The notes: a model not told the origin generated them from the letters alone. A DNA stretch of 64,000 nucleotides from JBOGUF01 sp050696075 (GCA_050696075.1 JBOGUF010000059.1:62001-126000), one strand, 5' to 3'. Shown: positions 25,407 through 34,996, numbered from the stretch's first letter. Numbers and translations: made by a program.

Positions 25407-26329
25407 CCATCCCGAGCCCGAACGGGCACAGCGAACCAATATTGACCGCACGCGGGCTGACCAAGCGTTTCGGCGGCTTAGTTGCGGTCGACAGCGTTGA
25501 CCTCGCGATCAGCCCTGGCTTGATCCAGGGTGTGATCGGCCCAAATGGGGCGGGCAAGACGACCTTTTTCAACATGGTCGCCGGAATTTACCGGCCGAGC
25601 GACGGCGTCATCGAGTTCGACGGCCGACCGATCCAGCGAGCGAGTGGACGCTCGTTTCGTCCCGACGAGGTGACAGCGATCGGCATCTCACGCACCTTCC
25701 AAAACATCCGGCTTTTCGCCAACATGACGGCGTTGGAGAACGTACTGATCGGTATGCACTGCCGCCTCACGTCGGGGCCGTTGGGTGCGATCCTTCGTCT
25801 GCCATCGGTGCAGCGCGAGGAGCAGATCGCGCGGGCCAAGGCGCGGGACCTGATGGCCTACGTCGGACTCGAGGGCAAGTGGCGGGAAACAGCGAAGAAT
25901 CTCGCCTACGGCGACCAGCGCCGGTTGGAGATTGCGCGGGCGCTGGCGAGCGAGCCGAAGCTGCTATTGCTCGACGAGCCGACCGCGGGCATGAACCCAC
26001 AAGAAACGGCGGTGATGACCCGGTTCATCGACCAGATGCGGACCGAGCTTAACCTCACCATTCTGCTGATCGAGCACGACATGAAAGTGGTGATGGGCAT
26101 CTCCGACCGCATCGCTGTGCTCGACCACGGCACTAAAATCGCCGACGGTACGCCTACCGAGGTCCAGCGCAATCCGAAGGTCATCGAGGCCTATTTGGGC
26201 ACGGGAGCAACTGAGCCGTCAGCCGTCAGCCGTCAGCCGTCAGCTCCTCCATTGCCGGAAGATGCCGATACTCATGGCCAGAATGTGCGTCCTGTTGCCG
26301 CGGACCAGCGACTGATGGCTGATGGCTGA
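25403..26329 (+). CDS. livG: Branched-chain amino-acid-type ABC ATPase (LivG family) with repeat-encoded tail
   Basis: 308 residues. Walker A GPNGAGKTT, signature region YGDQRRLEIARALA, Walker B LLLLDEPTAGMNP and switch His in LLIEHDMK are all present, in the order of LivG (with the LivG-specific insert after FQNIRLFANMTALENV). The normal family end is near AYLGTGA. The remaining ~35 residues (starting TEPSAVSRQPSA) are encoded by an inverted heptad element that has replaced the original stop codon. The start overlaps livM by 4 bases. Confidence 0.92.
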   Translation: MTIPSPNGHSEPILTARGLTKRFGGLVAVDSVDLAISPGLIQGVIGPNGAGKTTFFNMVAGIYRPSDGVIEFDGRPIQRASGRSFRPDEVTAIGISRTFQNIRLFANMTALENVLIGMHCRLTSGPLGAILRLPSVQREEQIARAKARDLMAYVGLEGKWRETAKNLAYGDQRRLEIARALASEPKLLLLDEPTAGMNPQETAVMTRFIDQMRTELNLTILLIEHDMKVVMGISDRIAVLDHGTKIADGTPTEVQRNPKVIEAYLGTGATEPSAVSRQPSAPPLPEDADTHGQNVRPVAADQRLMADG

Positions 26330-26339
26330 CGGCTAAAGG
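26213..26339. repeat. Inverted heptad element A (AGCCGTC arrays) at livG-livF junction
   Basis: Four AGCCGTC units (26214-26241) and, after a ~67-base core, CTGATGG-CTGATGG-CTGACGG-CTAAAGG (26312-26339) in the opposite sense. The first array is the reverse complement of the second. The livG reading frame runs into it and stops at 26329. Confidence 0.8.
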
Positions 26340-26346
26340 CGAACGA

Positions 26347-27048
26347 ATGCTTCAAGTCCGCGACATCCACACGTACTACGGGCGCATCGAGGCGCTGAAG
26401 GGCATCTCGCTCGAAGTGAAAAAGGGCGAGATCGTGACCCTCATCGGCTCGAATGGGGCCGGCAAGAGCACGACGCTGAAGACCATCTCCGGACTTGTGC
26501 CGCCCCGCCAGGGGCAAATCCTGTTCAACGACAAGCCGCTGCACGGCGTGCCGGCGCACAAGGTCGCGGCGATGGGCATCGTGCAGTCGCCGGAAGGGCG
26601 CCGCGTCTTCCCGCGGATGACGGTCATCGAGAATCTCGAGATGGGCGCTTTCTCGCGGGGGAAGGCCGACCCGCACGACCTGTCGCGCGTCTTCGACCTC
26701 TTCCCGCGGCTCAAGGAACGGGTCAGCCAGAAGGCAGGCACGCTCTCCGGCGGCGAGCAGCAGATGCTGGCCATCGGACGGGCGCTGATGGCGCGACCGA
26801 CGTTACTGCTCCTCGACGAGCCGTCAATGGGACTGGCGCCGATCCTGGTCGAGGCCATTTTCGAAGTCGTCAAGGACATCAACGTGCAGGGGACGACCGT
26901 CCTCCTGGTCGAGCAGAACGCGCTGATGGCCCTCGCCGTCGCCCATCGCGGCTACGTTCTCCAGACCGGCCGGATCGTCTTGACCGATAGCGGACCGGCT
27001 CTTCTCAACAACGAGATGGTGCGGAAGGCATACTTGGGCGAGGATTAG
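26347..27048 (+). CDS. livF: Branched-chain amino-acid-type ABC ATPase (LivF family)
   Basis: 233 residues, the standard LivF length. It starts MLQVRDIHTYYGRIEALKG, with Walker A GSNGAGKST, signature LSGGEQQMLAIGRAL, Walker B LLLLDEPSMGLAP and switch region LLVEQNA. LivF forms the ATPase heterodimer with LivG below the LivHM channel. It starts 7 bases after element A, so transcription must pass through that repeat; the ribosome site is poor (AAAGGCGAACGA). Confidence 0.92.
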   Translation: MLQVRDIHTYYGRIEALKGISLEVKKGEIVTLIGSNGAGKSTTLKTISGLVPPRQGQILFNDKPLHGVPAHKVAAMGIVQSPEGRRVFPRMTVIENLEMGAFSRGKADPHDLSRVFDLFPRLKERVSQKAGTLSGGEQQMLAIGRALMARPTLLLLDEPSMGLAPILVEAIFEVVKDINVQGTTVLLVEQNALMALAVAHRGYVLQTGRIVLTDSGPALLNNEMVRKAYLGED

Positions 27049-27108
27049 TCAGGCGCCCGCGTGCCTGCCGCGTCGAAGATGCCCCGTCTCCCAGGGAGGA
27101 CGACCGCA

Positions 27109-27744
27109 ATGACCGATCGGCCAATCGGCAACAGTGGGTACATCCTAGACACGCCGCGTTTGCGACGCTTCATCGAAACGGTGAACCGGATTCGGGCGAC
27201 GGGCGACGATCCGCATCGGATCGTCACGGCGGTCCGCCCGCACTTCGAGGCGCTGTTGGCGGACAACTCGTGGCTGCCGGCGGAGTACCAGGAGCCGTCC
27301 CAAGGTGGCGGCATGGGCGGTCAGATCGGCATGTGGTTGCTCTACCGGGCGGAAGATGGCGGCCTGGCCTTCTCCGCGCTCGTCGTCCCGCCGGGGCAGT
27401 CAACGCCGGTCCACGACCATCTCGCCTGGGGATTGGTCGGACTCTATCGAGGGGAACAGGACGAAGAGATCTTCGCCCGCCACGACGACGGCAGCGTTGA
27501 TGACCGCGCCGAGTTGACTGTCGTTGAACGGCACGCGCTCCGACCCGGCGACTTCTACGAACTGCTGCCGGAGAACGACATCCACCGCGTCCGCACCACC
27601 TCGGACGTCACCTCGGTTTCCCTCCACTTGCTCGGCAACGACAACGGCTGTATCTGGCGGCACCGGTTCCATCCCGACGAGGAGCGAGTCGAACCGTTCC
27701 GGTCGGGTTGGCTCAACGTCGACTGCCAGACCGGCGGTTCCTGA
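27109..27744 (+). CDS. Cysteine-dioxygenase-family cupin (thiol dioxygenase-like)
   Basis: 211 residues. The cupin core matches the bacterial thiol dioxygenases: metal ligands HDH in TPVHDHLAWG and a later His in ENDIHRVRT, with the conserved GLVGLYRGEQDEE between. The family oxidises cysteine or 3-mercaptopropionate to sulfinates with Fe(II). The start ATG at 27109 has GGGAGGA 7 bases upstream; a GTG at 27061 is less likely. It follows livF by 60 bases on the same strand and may be cotranscribed, hinting that the transporter carries a sulfur-containing or other amino acid. That is inference. Confidence 0.82.
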   Translation: MTDRPIGNSGYILDTPRLRRFIETVNRIRATGDDPHRIVTAVRPHFEALLADNSWLPAEYQEPSQGGGMGGQIGMWLLYRAEDGGLAFSALVVPPGQSTPVHDHLAWGLVGLYRGEQDEEIFARHDDGSVDDRAELTVVERHALRPGDFYELLPENDIHRVRTTSDVTSVSLHLLGNDNGCIWRHRFHPDEERVEPFRSGWLNVDCQTGGS

Positions 27745-28024
27745 ACAATTCCACCCTCCGTTATTCCGAGCGAAGTCGAGGAATCTGCCTCTGATGGGCG
27801 ACGTCATCTAAGAGAGCCCAATTTCTCGACAGGCTCGGCATGTCAAGGTGGGGACCTGGCGCGGCGTGACAATCGTGCCTCTGCCGAACTGATTCCACGA
27901 CTTCAGTAACGATTCAGTCGCGGTTCAGCCCCCCTTAAGCCTTGCTCCCTATCGTGCGTCTTGGTGGCTCCATCGGGGGTCGCCGCGGATTCCTAGCACG
28001 CGCATGTCAGGGAGGTAGGTACTC
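27745..28024. other. 280-base intergenic region with an ATTCCGAG...GAGGAATCT repeat
   Basis: No gene is seen. Positions 27767-27790 hold TTATTCCGAGCGAAGTCGAG followed by GAATCTG, a member of the ATTCCGAGG/GAGGAATCT repeat family also seen at 50037-50110. The rest (27880-28020) probably contains the promoter of the next gene. Confidence 0.5.
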
Positions 28025-28978
28025 ATGACGACCGCATCTTTATCGTTGCGACAACGGTTTGCCGGCGGAGCGATCGGTCTTTGTTTGGCCGCGACATTGG
28101 GCGTTGGCGGCGCGCTGGCGCAGGAGAGCGAGGCAACGCCCGAGGCCGACCTCGCGCCGGAAAATGAGGACGTGGTAACGGAAGACGCGCCGGCGGCCCC
28201 TGAGTTCGAGGTCGCGCCGGAGGCCGAGACCCGCATGGCCGAGCAGATCCAGGCCGTGAGCGACACGATCGCGGCGGTCCGCGCCGATCGCGACGCCGCG
28301 GGCGAGATCGACGCCACGGTCGTCGACCAGTTGCTCGATCGGGCGACGAGCCTCCTGGACGCGGCTCGGCAGTCGTTGGACGGAGGCGAATCCCAGGACG
28401 TGCCCCGGCAGACGATGACCGCGCAATCGGCCGCGATGGCCGCGGAGGCGCTCGTGCGGGCACAGTTGAGCGACTACGGTCTCCCGTCGCAACAGGCGGG
28501 CGCGAGCCGGACGCTCGATACCGCCTATCGCCAGGTCAAGGCCTCGACCGAGCGGACGGGGGAGAGCACGGACGAAGGCGTGACCTTCTTCGTGACGACG
28601 GCACAGGAGCTCTATCGCCAGGCGTACGACCTCTACAACGCGGGCACCTACGCCCAAGCGACCGAGACGGCGCTCGTTGCCGCCTCGCTCGGCCAGATCG
28701 CCGAGCTGCTCGGCAGTGACGCCTTCTTTTCCCTGGAGGTCCAGGGTAGTGTGATCGAAGCACGCGGCGGCTCACACGATGACGTCCGCGTTATCCCGGT
28801 GGAGCCGAGCGTGGGCACGGGGGTGATCGAGCGTCGGCCGCACGCGCCCGTCGTCGTGCCGGATGCGGCGACGGTAGCTGTCGCCGGTGCAATTGGCGGC
28901 GTCGTTGTCGTCGAGGCCCAACCGAGCGCTGACTTCTCGACGGAAAGCCCAATCGAGGTGCCGGAACCGGAATTCTAG
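28025..28978 (+). CDS. Exported acidic protein of unknown function
   Basis: 317 residues. A Sec signal peptide (LRQRFAGGAIGLCLAATLGV then GGALAQ) is followed by an acidic linker rich in Glu, Pro and Ala, then two helical segments (AETRMAEQIQAVSDTIAAVR and TFFVTTAQELYRQAYDLYNA) with TPR-like spacing, and a Val/Pro-rich C-terminus with no membrane anchor. I do not recognise a family. The ATG at 28025 is well placed after GGGAGGTAGGTACTC. A hairpin just beyond the stop probably ends the transcript inside the convergent gene. Confidence 0.72.
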   Translation: MTTASLSLRQRFAGGAIGLCLAATLGVGGALAQESEATPEADLAPENEDVVTEDAPAAPEFEVAPEAETRMAEQIQAVSDTIAAVRADRDAAGEIDATVVDQLLDRATSLLDAARQSLDGGESQDVPRQTMTAQSAAMAAEALVRAQLSDYGLPSQQAGASRTLDTAYRQVKASTERTGESTDEGVTFFVTTAQELYRQAYDLYNAGTYAQATETALVAASLGQIAELLGSDAFFSLEVQGSVIEARGGSHDDVRVIPVEPSVGTGVIERRPHAPVVVPDAATVAVAGAIGGVVVVEAQPSADFSTESPIEVPEPEF

Positions 28979-28986
28979 GTGAGAGG

Positions 28987-30546
28987 CTACTTGCCGGCGT
29001 TGACCCCCTCTCCGACAGTTCGGAGCGGGGGTCTCGCTTCGGAGTCGAATGACGAGAGTTGGGTCGTCGGAAAGAAACGCCGCCACAGTGCGATGCCGAT
29101 TTGGACGAAGGTAAGCAGGACGGCCGGGCCGGTGATCATCGGCACGGCGACGTTCTGGATGGTGACGAAATCGGCCTCCCACCAATGCCAGATCCAAATA
29201 AAGAGCGCGTAGACCGACATGGCGCCGGCCGTCCAAGCGATTGATCGCGCCGCGGGCCAGATTGACGGCAAGAGCGCCGCAACAGCGACGGGCCAGATCA
29301 GATACCAGCCGCGAAAGTTCCAGGTGGCGACGAGGAGAAAGACGAAGAAAACCTCAAAGACCCCATGAGGCAACCACCCCGGTTGGCGCAGCACGCGAAC
29401 GGCCTGCCATAACAGCGTCGCGGCAAAGATGCCGTAGCAGATGCGGATGACCCACCAGCGGACGTCATCGGCGGCGACGTAGTCCTGGAGCACGCCGATC
29501 GCCATTGCGGCCGGCGAGGTCAAGAAGATGTCTCCTTGTTGAGTGACGCTCTCCCACATCGCCTCTGGATCGTAAAAGGGGAACATGGCGACGGCCATCA
29601 CCAGCGCGCTGCCCACGAGCGCGAAAAGGGCGAGGCGGAGGCGATCGTGCCAACTTGGTGCCCGGCGCAGGATTGCTAGCGCCGCCAGCGGAATGACGAT
29701 CACCGGCACATATTTGATCGTCGCCGCGACCACGAGCAGCGGAATGACCCAGGCGTCGCGCCGGCGGCTCCAAGCCCACAGTGCGGCCACGACCGGAACC
29801 ACCATCACCAGATCGTTGTGGCCGTTTCCGACGCCTTCCCACAGCACCAGCGGGTTCCACAGAAAGAGGATGCCGGCCGTCGCCGCGTCGCGTGGTCGAT
29901 CTCCCGCGACCGTCCGTACGATCAGCCAAGCGCCGAGCAGCGCGCTGAGCGCTGCCAGCACTTTGTAGCCGGCCAGCGCAACACCGATCGAGTTGCCGCC
30001 GATGAGCGTGACTGGCGCGGCAATCAGGTTCCAGAGCGGCCCGTAGGGCGAGACGTTGACGGCCCATTCCTGCGACGCGAAGATCATGTAGGGGTCATGC
30101 AGGTAGTCGCGGGGGAGCGCGACGAGCGGGTCGGCGCCGTATTGCGTCAGCAAGCGGGAGCGCACCGCGTAGATGAAGAGGTCGATGGCGTTGACCGGAT
30201 ACATCCATCCCATCGCGGCGATCTGGAGTGCGCCGCACACGAATAGCGCCCGGCGCGCCTGCTTGGGATCGACCCGCCGGCAGGCCAGGAGACCTCCCAC
30301 GTAACAGGCGAAGAGGCCGATCATGCCGGCAACGAATCCGACGAAGGGCACGATGCGATAGTCGGCCAGTTTGCCGATGTCGATCAGTTCTCCGGTGTGG
30401 CCGCGCAAGGGGTATCGCCAGGCGAACGCGCCGCAGATCACGGCGCTGGCAAGCCCACAGATCCAAAGGAGTATCAACGCCGAGGATCGCCCGCGCGTTT
30501 GGGCTTCGCCGACAGACGAGCCGGCGGCGAGCGTGGTCGTGCTCAT
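28987..30546 (-). CDS. GT-C type membrane glycosyltransferase (GT87/mannosyltransferase-like)
   Basis: 519 residues with about 12-13 TM helices. The first extracytoplasmic loop (YPVNAIDLFIYAVRSRLLTQ, YGADPL) carries the acidic motif expected for polyprenyl-phosphate-sugar-dependent GT-C enzymes, and NVSPYGPLWNLIAAP with GNGHNDLVMV resembles the GT87/MptA-MptB style. It would transfer mannose or another sugar outside the membrane from a polyprenyl carrier, perhaps the one made by the GT2 at 4-5 kb; that link is speculative. It is convergent with the exported protein gene, 8 bases apart. Confidence 0.78.
   Translation of the reverse strand: MSTTTLAAGSSVGEAQTRGRSSALILLWICGLASAVICGAFAWRYPLRGHTGELIDIGKLADYRIVPFVGFVAGMIGLFACYVGGLLACRRVDPKQARRALFVCGALQIAAMGWMYPVNAIDLFIYAVRSRLLTQYGADPLVALPRDYLHDPYMIFASQEWAVNVSPYGPLWNLIAAPVTLIGGNSIGVALAGYKVLAALSALLGAWLIVRTVAGDRPRDAATAGILFLWNPLVLWEGVGNGHNDLVMVVPVVAALWAWSRRRDAWVIPLLVVAATIKYVPVIVIPLAALAILRRAPSWHDRLRLALFALVGSALVMAVAMFPFYDPEAMWESVTQQGDIFLTSPAAMAIGVLQDYVAADDVRWWVIRICYGIFAATLLWQAVRVLRQPGWLPHGVFEVFFVFLLVATWNFRGWYLIWPVAVAALLPSIWPAARSIAWTAGAMSVYALFIWIWHWWEADFVTIQNVAVPMITGPAVLLTFVQIGIALWRRFFPTTQLSSFDSEARPPLRTVGEGVNAGK
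29002..29033. terminator. Terminator-like hairpin shared by two convergent genes
   Basis: GACCCCC-TC-TCCGA pairs with TCGGA-GC-GGGGGTC around a short loop. It lies 24 bases past the stop of the exported protein gene and within the last codons of the convergent GT-C gene. Confidence 0.5.
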
Positions 30547-30675
30547 GGCAGGCGGTAGCCTAGCACGCGACTGGCGGCAGGCGCATGAACCGCGAAGGAC
30601 GGCTTGACGAGACGATGGTTTAGTCGAAAACTATGCGCGCGAAGGCTGGCGGTGAAGCAGAAAGGACGGCGCCGC

Positions 30676-31746
30676 ATGGGCGACTTTACGACGAAAGGAT
30701 TCCACCACGTCACGATGGTTGCGCGTGACGCCCGGCGCACGCTTGGCTTTTACCGGGACGTGCTCGGCTTGCGCCTGGTCAAGCGAACGGTCAACTTTGA
30801 CCTCCCCAGCACCTATCACCTCTATTTTGGCGACGCCCAGGGCAGTCCGGGAACGCTGCTGTCCTTCTTCGAGTGGCCGCACGCGAACGCGGGGAGCTGG
30901 GGCGTCGGCGGCGTGCATCACGTCGCGTTGGGCGTCACGGATGAAGCTGAGCAACTCAAGTGGAAGCGTTGGCTCACCGATCATGGGGCGCCGGTCAGCG
31001 GTCCGTACAACCGTGGGTATTTCATGAGCATCTACTTTTCCGACCCGGACGGGCAGATTCTCGAGATTGCGACCGAAGGCCCTGGTTTCGCCATCGACGA
31101 ACCGCCCGATCGCCTGGGCGGGCAGCTCATCATGCCGAAACAGGAACAGCTTCCGGAGGGGCGGGACGAGGCCGCGATCGCGGCGATCACGCACGGTGAA
31201 CCGGTCGCCGCGATTGACGAGCGGATGGCGCTGCGCGGCATCCACCACGTCACCGGCCACACCGACGACCTCGAGGCGGCGGACGAGTTCTATCGCAAAG
31301 CGCTCGGGTTGCGCTTGGTCAAGCGCAGCGTCAACCAGGACCACCCCGACATCCTCCACTACTTCTGGGCCAACTATGACGGCGCGCGCGTCCTGCCGGC
31401 GAGCGATATGACCCTCTTTGGCGTGCCTGGAAAGGGGCGACGGTCGCGGGAAGGGGTGGGCCAGACGCACCACGTCGCCTACCGCGCCGAGAATGAGGAC
31501 CAATTAGAGGCGTGGGGTGAGCATTTGCTCAGTCAGGGCATCGAGGTGACGGCAATACGCGACCGGAGCTACTTCAAGAGCATCTACTTCCGGTCGCCCG
31601 ATGGTCTCCTGGTCGAGATCGCGACCGATCCGCCCGGCTTCGCCATCGACGAGGAGCCCGAACACTTGGGTGAGGAGTTGCGGCTGCCGCCGTGGCTCGC
31701 GGAACGGCGGTCGGAGATCGCGGCCACCCTGCGACCCCTGGACTAA
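30676..31746 (+). CDS. Ring-cleaving dioxygenase of the VOC/glyoxalase superfamily
   Basis: 356 residues made of two paired VOC modules. The first starts KGFHHVTMVARDARRTLGFY, the second RGIHHVTGHTDDLEAADEFY. Metal ligands are the His in HHVTM, HHVAL and HHVTG and the Glu residues in ILEIATEGPG and LVEIATDPPG. The pattern matches the MhqO/MhqA-type extradiol dioxygenases of Firmicutes, which cleave substituted hydroquinones. AAAGGA lies about 10 bases before ATG 30676. It sits alone, upstream of the phosphorylase gene, on the same strand. Confidence 0.88.
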   Translation: MGDFTTKGFHHVTMVARDARRTLGFYRDVLGLRLVKRTVNFDLPSTYHLYFGDAQGSPGTLLSFFEWPHANAGSWGVGGVHHVALGVTDEAEQLKWKRWLTDHGAPVSGPYNRGYFMSIYFSDPDGQILEIATEGPGFAIDEPPDRLGGQLIMPKQEQLPEGRDEAAIAAITHGEPVAAIDERMALRGIHHVTGHTDDLEAADEFYRKALGLRLVKRSVNQDHPDILHYFWANYDGARVLPASDMTLFGVPGKGRRSREGVGQTHHVAYRAENEDQLEAWGEHLLSQGIEVTAIRDRSYFKSIYFRSPDGLLVEIATDPPGFAIDEEPEHLGEELRLPPWLAERRSEIAATLRPLD

Positions 31747-31852
31747 TCGTGGAATCGACGCCAGGTTCACCGGGCGATAGGCACAAAAAGTGCAGGCGCG
31801 CGTGGTAGTCTTTGAGAGCCGAAGAACCGAATCTGGCAAAGGAGCCCTCGCC

Positions 31853-34060
31853 TTGGCGACGATGACGACCACGGAGGTAGCGGCCCCACCGCGGCTGGAT
31901 CGCCTCTCGGAACTGGCTTACAACCTGTGGTGGAGCTGGGATGCGGAGGCGCGGGCGCTCTTTCGCGACCTTGATCCGTTGCTCTGGGACGTGCTCGACC
32001 ACAACGCCGTGTTGCTGCTGCACCGGCTCGAGGGCACGGCGTACGCACGGGTGCTCGACGATGCGGAGTATCTTCAGCGGTACGACCGGGCAATCGCGCG
32101 ATTCGACGCGATGCGTGACTGGATTGCCGAGCAGACCTGGGTCGGGCGCGAGGAGCCTGAACTTGCGAAATGCACGCTGGCCTACTTCTCGGCGGAGTTT
32201 GGCCTCCACCCCGCGCTGCCGATCTACTCCGGCGGCCTGGGCGTTCTGGCCGGCGATCACATCAAGGAGGCGAGCGACCTCGGGCTACCCCTCGTCGCCG
32301 TTTCGCTTCTCTATCGTCAGGGTTACCTCAGCCAGCGCCTGACGCACGACGGCTGGCAGGAAGACGTCCCGGCCGACCTCGAGCCGTGGCACGAGCCGAC
32401 GACGCTGGTGCGCTGTCCGGACGGGTCGCCGTGCTTCGTCGAGATCGCGCTCGACGATCCCTCGACTCCTTTACGATTGCAAGTCTGGCAAGTGCAGGTC
32501 GGGCGCGTATCGCTCTATCTGCTCGATGCCGACGTCGAGGGGAATCCCGAATGGACGCGCGGTATCTCATCGCGCTTGTACGGTGGCGACGTCGAGCACC
32601 GGCTGCGGCAGGAGTTGATTCTGGGCGTCGGTGGCGTGCGCGCCCTGCGGGCCATGGGCATCGAGCCAGCGTATTGGCACGCCAACGAGGGACACGCCGC
32701 ATTCCATTTGCTCGAACGGCTACGGGAGTTGGTGGCGGAGGGTCAGACGTTCAAGGAGGCGGCGGCGAAAGTCCGCACCCGAACGATCTTTACCAGTCAT
32801 ACCCCCGTTGCGGCTGGACACGACGTCTTTTGGCCTGACCTGATGGATCGCTACTTTGGTCACTTCTGGCCGCAATTAGGTCTCGACCGTGAAGCGTTTC
32901 TCGCGCTCGGTCATCACGATGCCTCTGGCGACGGGTTCAATTTGACCGCGCTGTCGCTGCGACTGGCGGACCATCGGAACGGCGTCAGTGACCGCCACGG
33001 CGAGATCACGCGGGCGATGTGGAATGAGGTCTGGCCGGGCGTTTCCACGGAGGACGTGCCGATCACGGCAGTCACGAACGGCGTCCACCTGCCGACCTGG
33101 GTCTCACCGCACGTCCAGTCGATGCTCGACCGCCATCTCGGCGACGCCTGGCGGCAGCGGCCGAGCGAGACCGCGTCCTGGGAAATGGTGGCGGAGATTG
33201 GCGACGAAGAGTTCTGGCGCGTGCACTTGCGCGCCAAACGGGTATTGCTCGACGGTCTGCGCGAGCGTTCACGGCGGCGCTGGAGCGCCGGCGGCTTCGA
33301 TCCCGCCCAGGTAGTGTCGGCTGGGCCGTTCCTGGAAGAGGATGTGCTGACCATCGGCTTCGCCCGGCGGTTTGCGACCTACAAGCGGGCGACGCTCATC
33401 TTCGACGACCCGGACCGCCTGGCGCGCATCCTCAACAACGCGGAGAGACCGGTGCAGATCGTTTTCGCCGGCAAGGCGCACCCGGCGGACGAAGGCGGCA
33501 AGCGTCTGATCCAGGAGATCTGCTGGCGAGCGCGCGACTCGCGGTTCGGTGGGCGGATCGCGTTCGCCGAGGACTACGACATGGGTCTGGCCGCGCTCTT
33601 GGTGGCCGGAGTCGACGTGTGGCTCAACAATCCGCGCGCGCCGCTGGAAGCAAGCGGCACGAGCGGGATGAAGGCAGCCGCCAACGGCGTACCGAACCTC
33701 AGCATCCTCGATGGCTGGTGGAGCGAAGGTTGGCGGCAGGACAACAGCAACGGCTGGGGCATTCATCCCTCCGACCTCGAAGGACGGGACCAGGATGCCG
33801 AAGAGGCGCGCGCGATCTACGACCTCATCGAGTCGCACGTCGTTCCGGCGTACTATGATCGCGACCACGAGGGCATCCCGCACGGCTGGGTGCGCGTGGC
33901 GAAGGAAGCGATGCGCTCGAACGCTCCGGCCTTCTCTTCGCGCCGAATGCTCCTCCAGTACATCGAGCGATTGTACAAGCCCGCCGCGGGGGTGAACGGT
34001 TTCGGGTCATCGCACACGACTGAAAGCCGCACGCCGGACTCGGAGGCGCGACGGTCCTGA
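31853..34060 (+). CDS. glgP: Alpha-glucan phosphorylase, short form (GT35)
   Basis: 735 residues, PLP-dependent, releases glucose-1-phosphate from glycogen or maltodextrin. It belongs to the short alpha-glucan phosphorylase subfamily: the N-terminus reads RLSELAYNLWWSWDAEARAL, the central region YFSAEFGLHPALPIYSGGLG, and the PLP-binding Lys lies in EASGTSGMKAAANG. The start is TTG 31853 because AAAGGAG lies 8 bases upstream; an in-frame ATG 9 bases later is the alternative. The next gene starts on the A of its stop codon, so the two are tightly coupled. Confidence 0.93.
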   Translation: MATMTTTEVAAPPRLDRLSELAYNLWWSWDAEARALFRDLDPLLWDVLDHNAVLLLHRLEGTAYARVLDDAEYLQRYDRAIARFDAMRDWIAEQTWVGREEPELAKCTLAYFSAEFGLHPALPIYSGGLGVLAGDHIKEASDLGLPLVAVSLLYRQGYLSQRLTHDGWQEDVPADLEPWHEPTTLVRCPDGSPCFVEIALDDPSTPLRLQVWQVQVGRVSLYLLDADVEGNPEWTRGISSRLYGGDVEHRLRQELILGVGGVRALRAMGIEPAYWHANEGHAAFHLLERLRELVAEGQTFKEAAAKVRTRTIFTSHTPVAAGHDVFWPDLMDRYFGHFWPQLGLDREAFLALGHHDASGDGFNLTALSLRLADHRNGVSDRHGEITRAMWNEVWPGVSTEDVPITAVTNGVHLPTWVSPHVQSMLDRHLGDAWRQRPSETASWEMVAEIGDEEFWRVHLRAKRVLLDGLRERSRRRWSAGGFDPAQVVSAGPFLEEDVLTIGFARRFATYKRATLIFDDPDRLARILNNAERPVQIVFAGKAHPADEGGKRLIQEICWRARDSRFGGRIAFAEDYDMGLAALLVAGVDVWLNNPRAPLEASGTSGMKAAANGVPNLSILDGWWSEGWRQDNSNGWGIHPSDLEGRDQDAEEARAIYDLIESHVVPAYYDRDHEGIPHGWVRVAKEAMRSNAPAFSSRRMLLQYIERLYKPAAGVNGFGSSHTTESRTPDSEARRS

Positions 34061-34947
34061 TGGCGCGAGAACCTCGTGGGGAACATCAGATGGTGGACTC
34101 GACGAGCAGCCGCAACGGCACGCACGCCGCCGCGCCGGAGGCGAGACACCGGGACGGCCGCGTCTTCGGCGCGGTCGCCGCCACGTGCCTCGTGCTCGTG
34201 GTTGCTCTGGCGGTCGCCGCGCGTGGAGGCGAGTCGGCGGGCGGTCCCGGACCGGTGCGCATTCCTACGCCCGTGCTCTCGACCAACGAAGCGTGCGACA
34301 CGTGGGCGCGTTACTGGACGCACGAATCGGGCGTCGACGCCGATCCCGCGAGCCTGGAGGCGTTCAGCAATTGCCGGCGGGCCGACGACGGCTCCTGGTT
34401 CGTCCCGGTCGGGCGCGGAGATCCGCGTTTGCCCGGCCCGCCAATCCTGACTGAAGACGAGCAGGCGCAAACTGCCGAGGCCCGCCAGCTCTTGCATGAC
34501 CAGATTGCCGCGCTCGAACGGGAGTTGCAGCGTGGCCTTGAACGTCAGCTCGAAGGGGTCTACAGCCGGGTGCCAGAGCCGGTGATTGGCAACATCGAGG
34601 ATCGCGACCATCTGGTGATCAGCCCGGTGCGCGGCCGGTATACCAGAATCTTCCAGGCGTTTCTCATGGACCCCGAATACGAAGCGCTGGCGAATTACGT
34701 CGGGGGGGTCATGGGTAGCCGAGCGGCGGGGTTCGAGGCGTTTCAACAGAGCTGCCACAAGCCGGAACTCCAGTACCTCTGGGCAGCCTGCGATGGCCTT
34801 GGCAATTCCTTAAGCATCTATTTCCCGCCGTGGCCTTGGGACTTGAAAGCCACCCTGACGCTCGACGCCTACCTAGACTGGGCGTTGGCAAACGACGCCC
34901 TGCCGGCGGACCCCGCGATGTCGGATCTTTGGGACCGAGCGTCGTGA
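34060..34947 (+). CDS. Single-pass membrane or exported protein of unknown function
   Basis: 295 residues from ATG 34060; an ATG at 34090 with GGGGAA upstream is an equally good start. One TM helix (VFGAVAATCLVLVVALAVAA) follows a basic stretch, so the bulk is extracytoplasmic. The exposed part contains conserved-looking Cys residues (EACDTWARYW, SNCRRADD, QSCHKPEL, AACDGLG), which could form disulfides, and a coiled-coil helix (LLHDQIAALERELQRGLERQ). I do not recognise a family. It starts overlapping the phosphorylase stop by one base, but no functional link is evident. Confidence 0.68.
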   Translation: MAREPRGEHQMVDSTSSRNGTHAAAPEARHRDGRVFGAVAATCLVLVVALAVAARGGESAGGPGPVRIPTPVLSTNEACDTWARYWTHESGVDADPASLEAFSNCRRADDGSWFVPVGRGDPRLPGPPILTEDEQAQTAEARQLLHDQIAALERELQRGLERQLEGVYSRVPEPVIGNIEDRDHLVISPVRGRYTRIFQAFLMDPEYEALANYVGGVMGSRAAGFEAFQQSCHKPELQYLWAACDGLGNSLSIYFPPWPWDLKATLTLDAYLDWALANDALPADPAMSDLWDRAS

Positions 34948-34996
34948 CCCTCATGCCGCGCGCCTCAGGTATGATTCGCGCCCGGAGGTGAGGGAG

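Noticed and set aside
23199..25451. Long minus-strand open frame (750 codons) opposite livH and livM
   Set aside because: It is antisense to well-supported permease genes, its translation is rich in His/Asp/Arg and low in hydrophobic structure, and it arises from the GC-rich third codon position of the real genes.
26213..26339. CRISPR array
   Set aside because: The repeat unit is only 7 bases with no spacers between units, and no cas genes are in the window.
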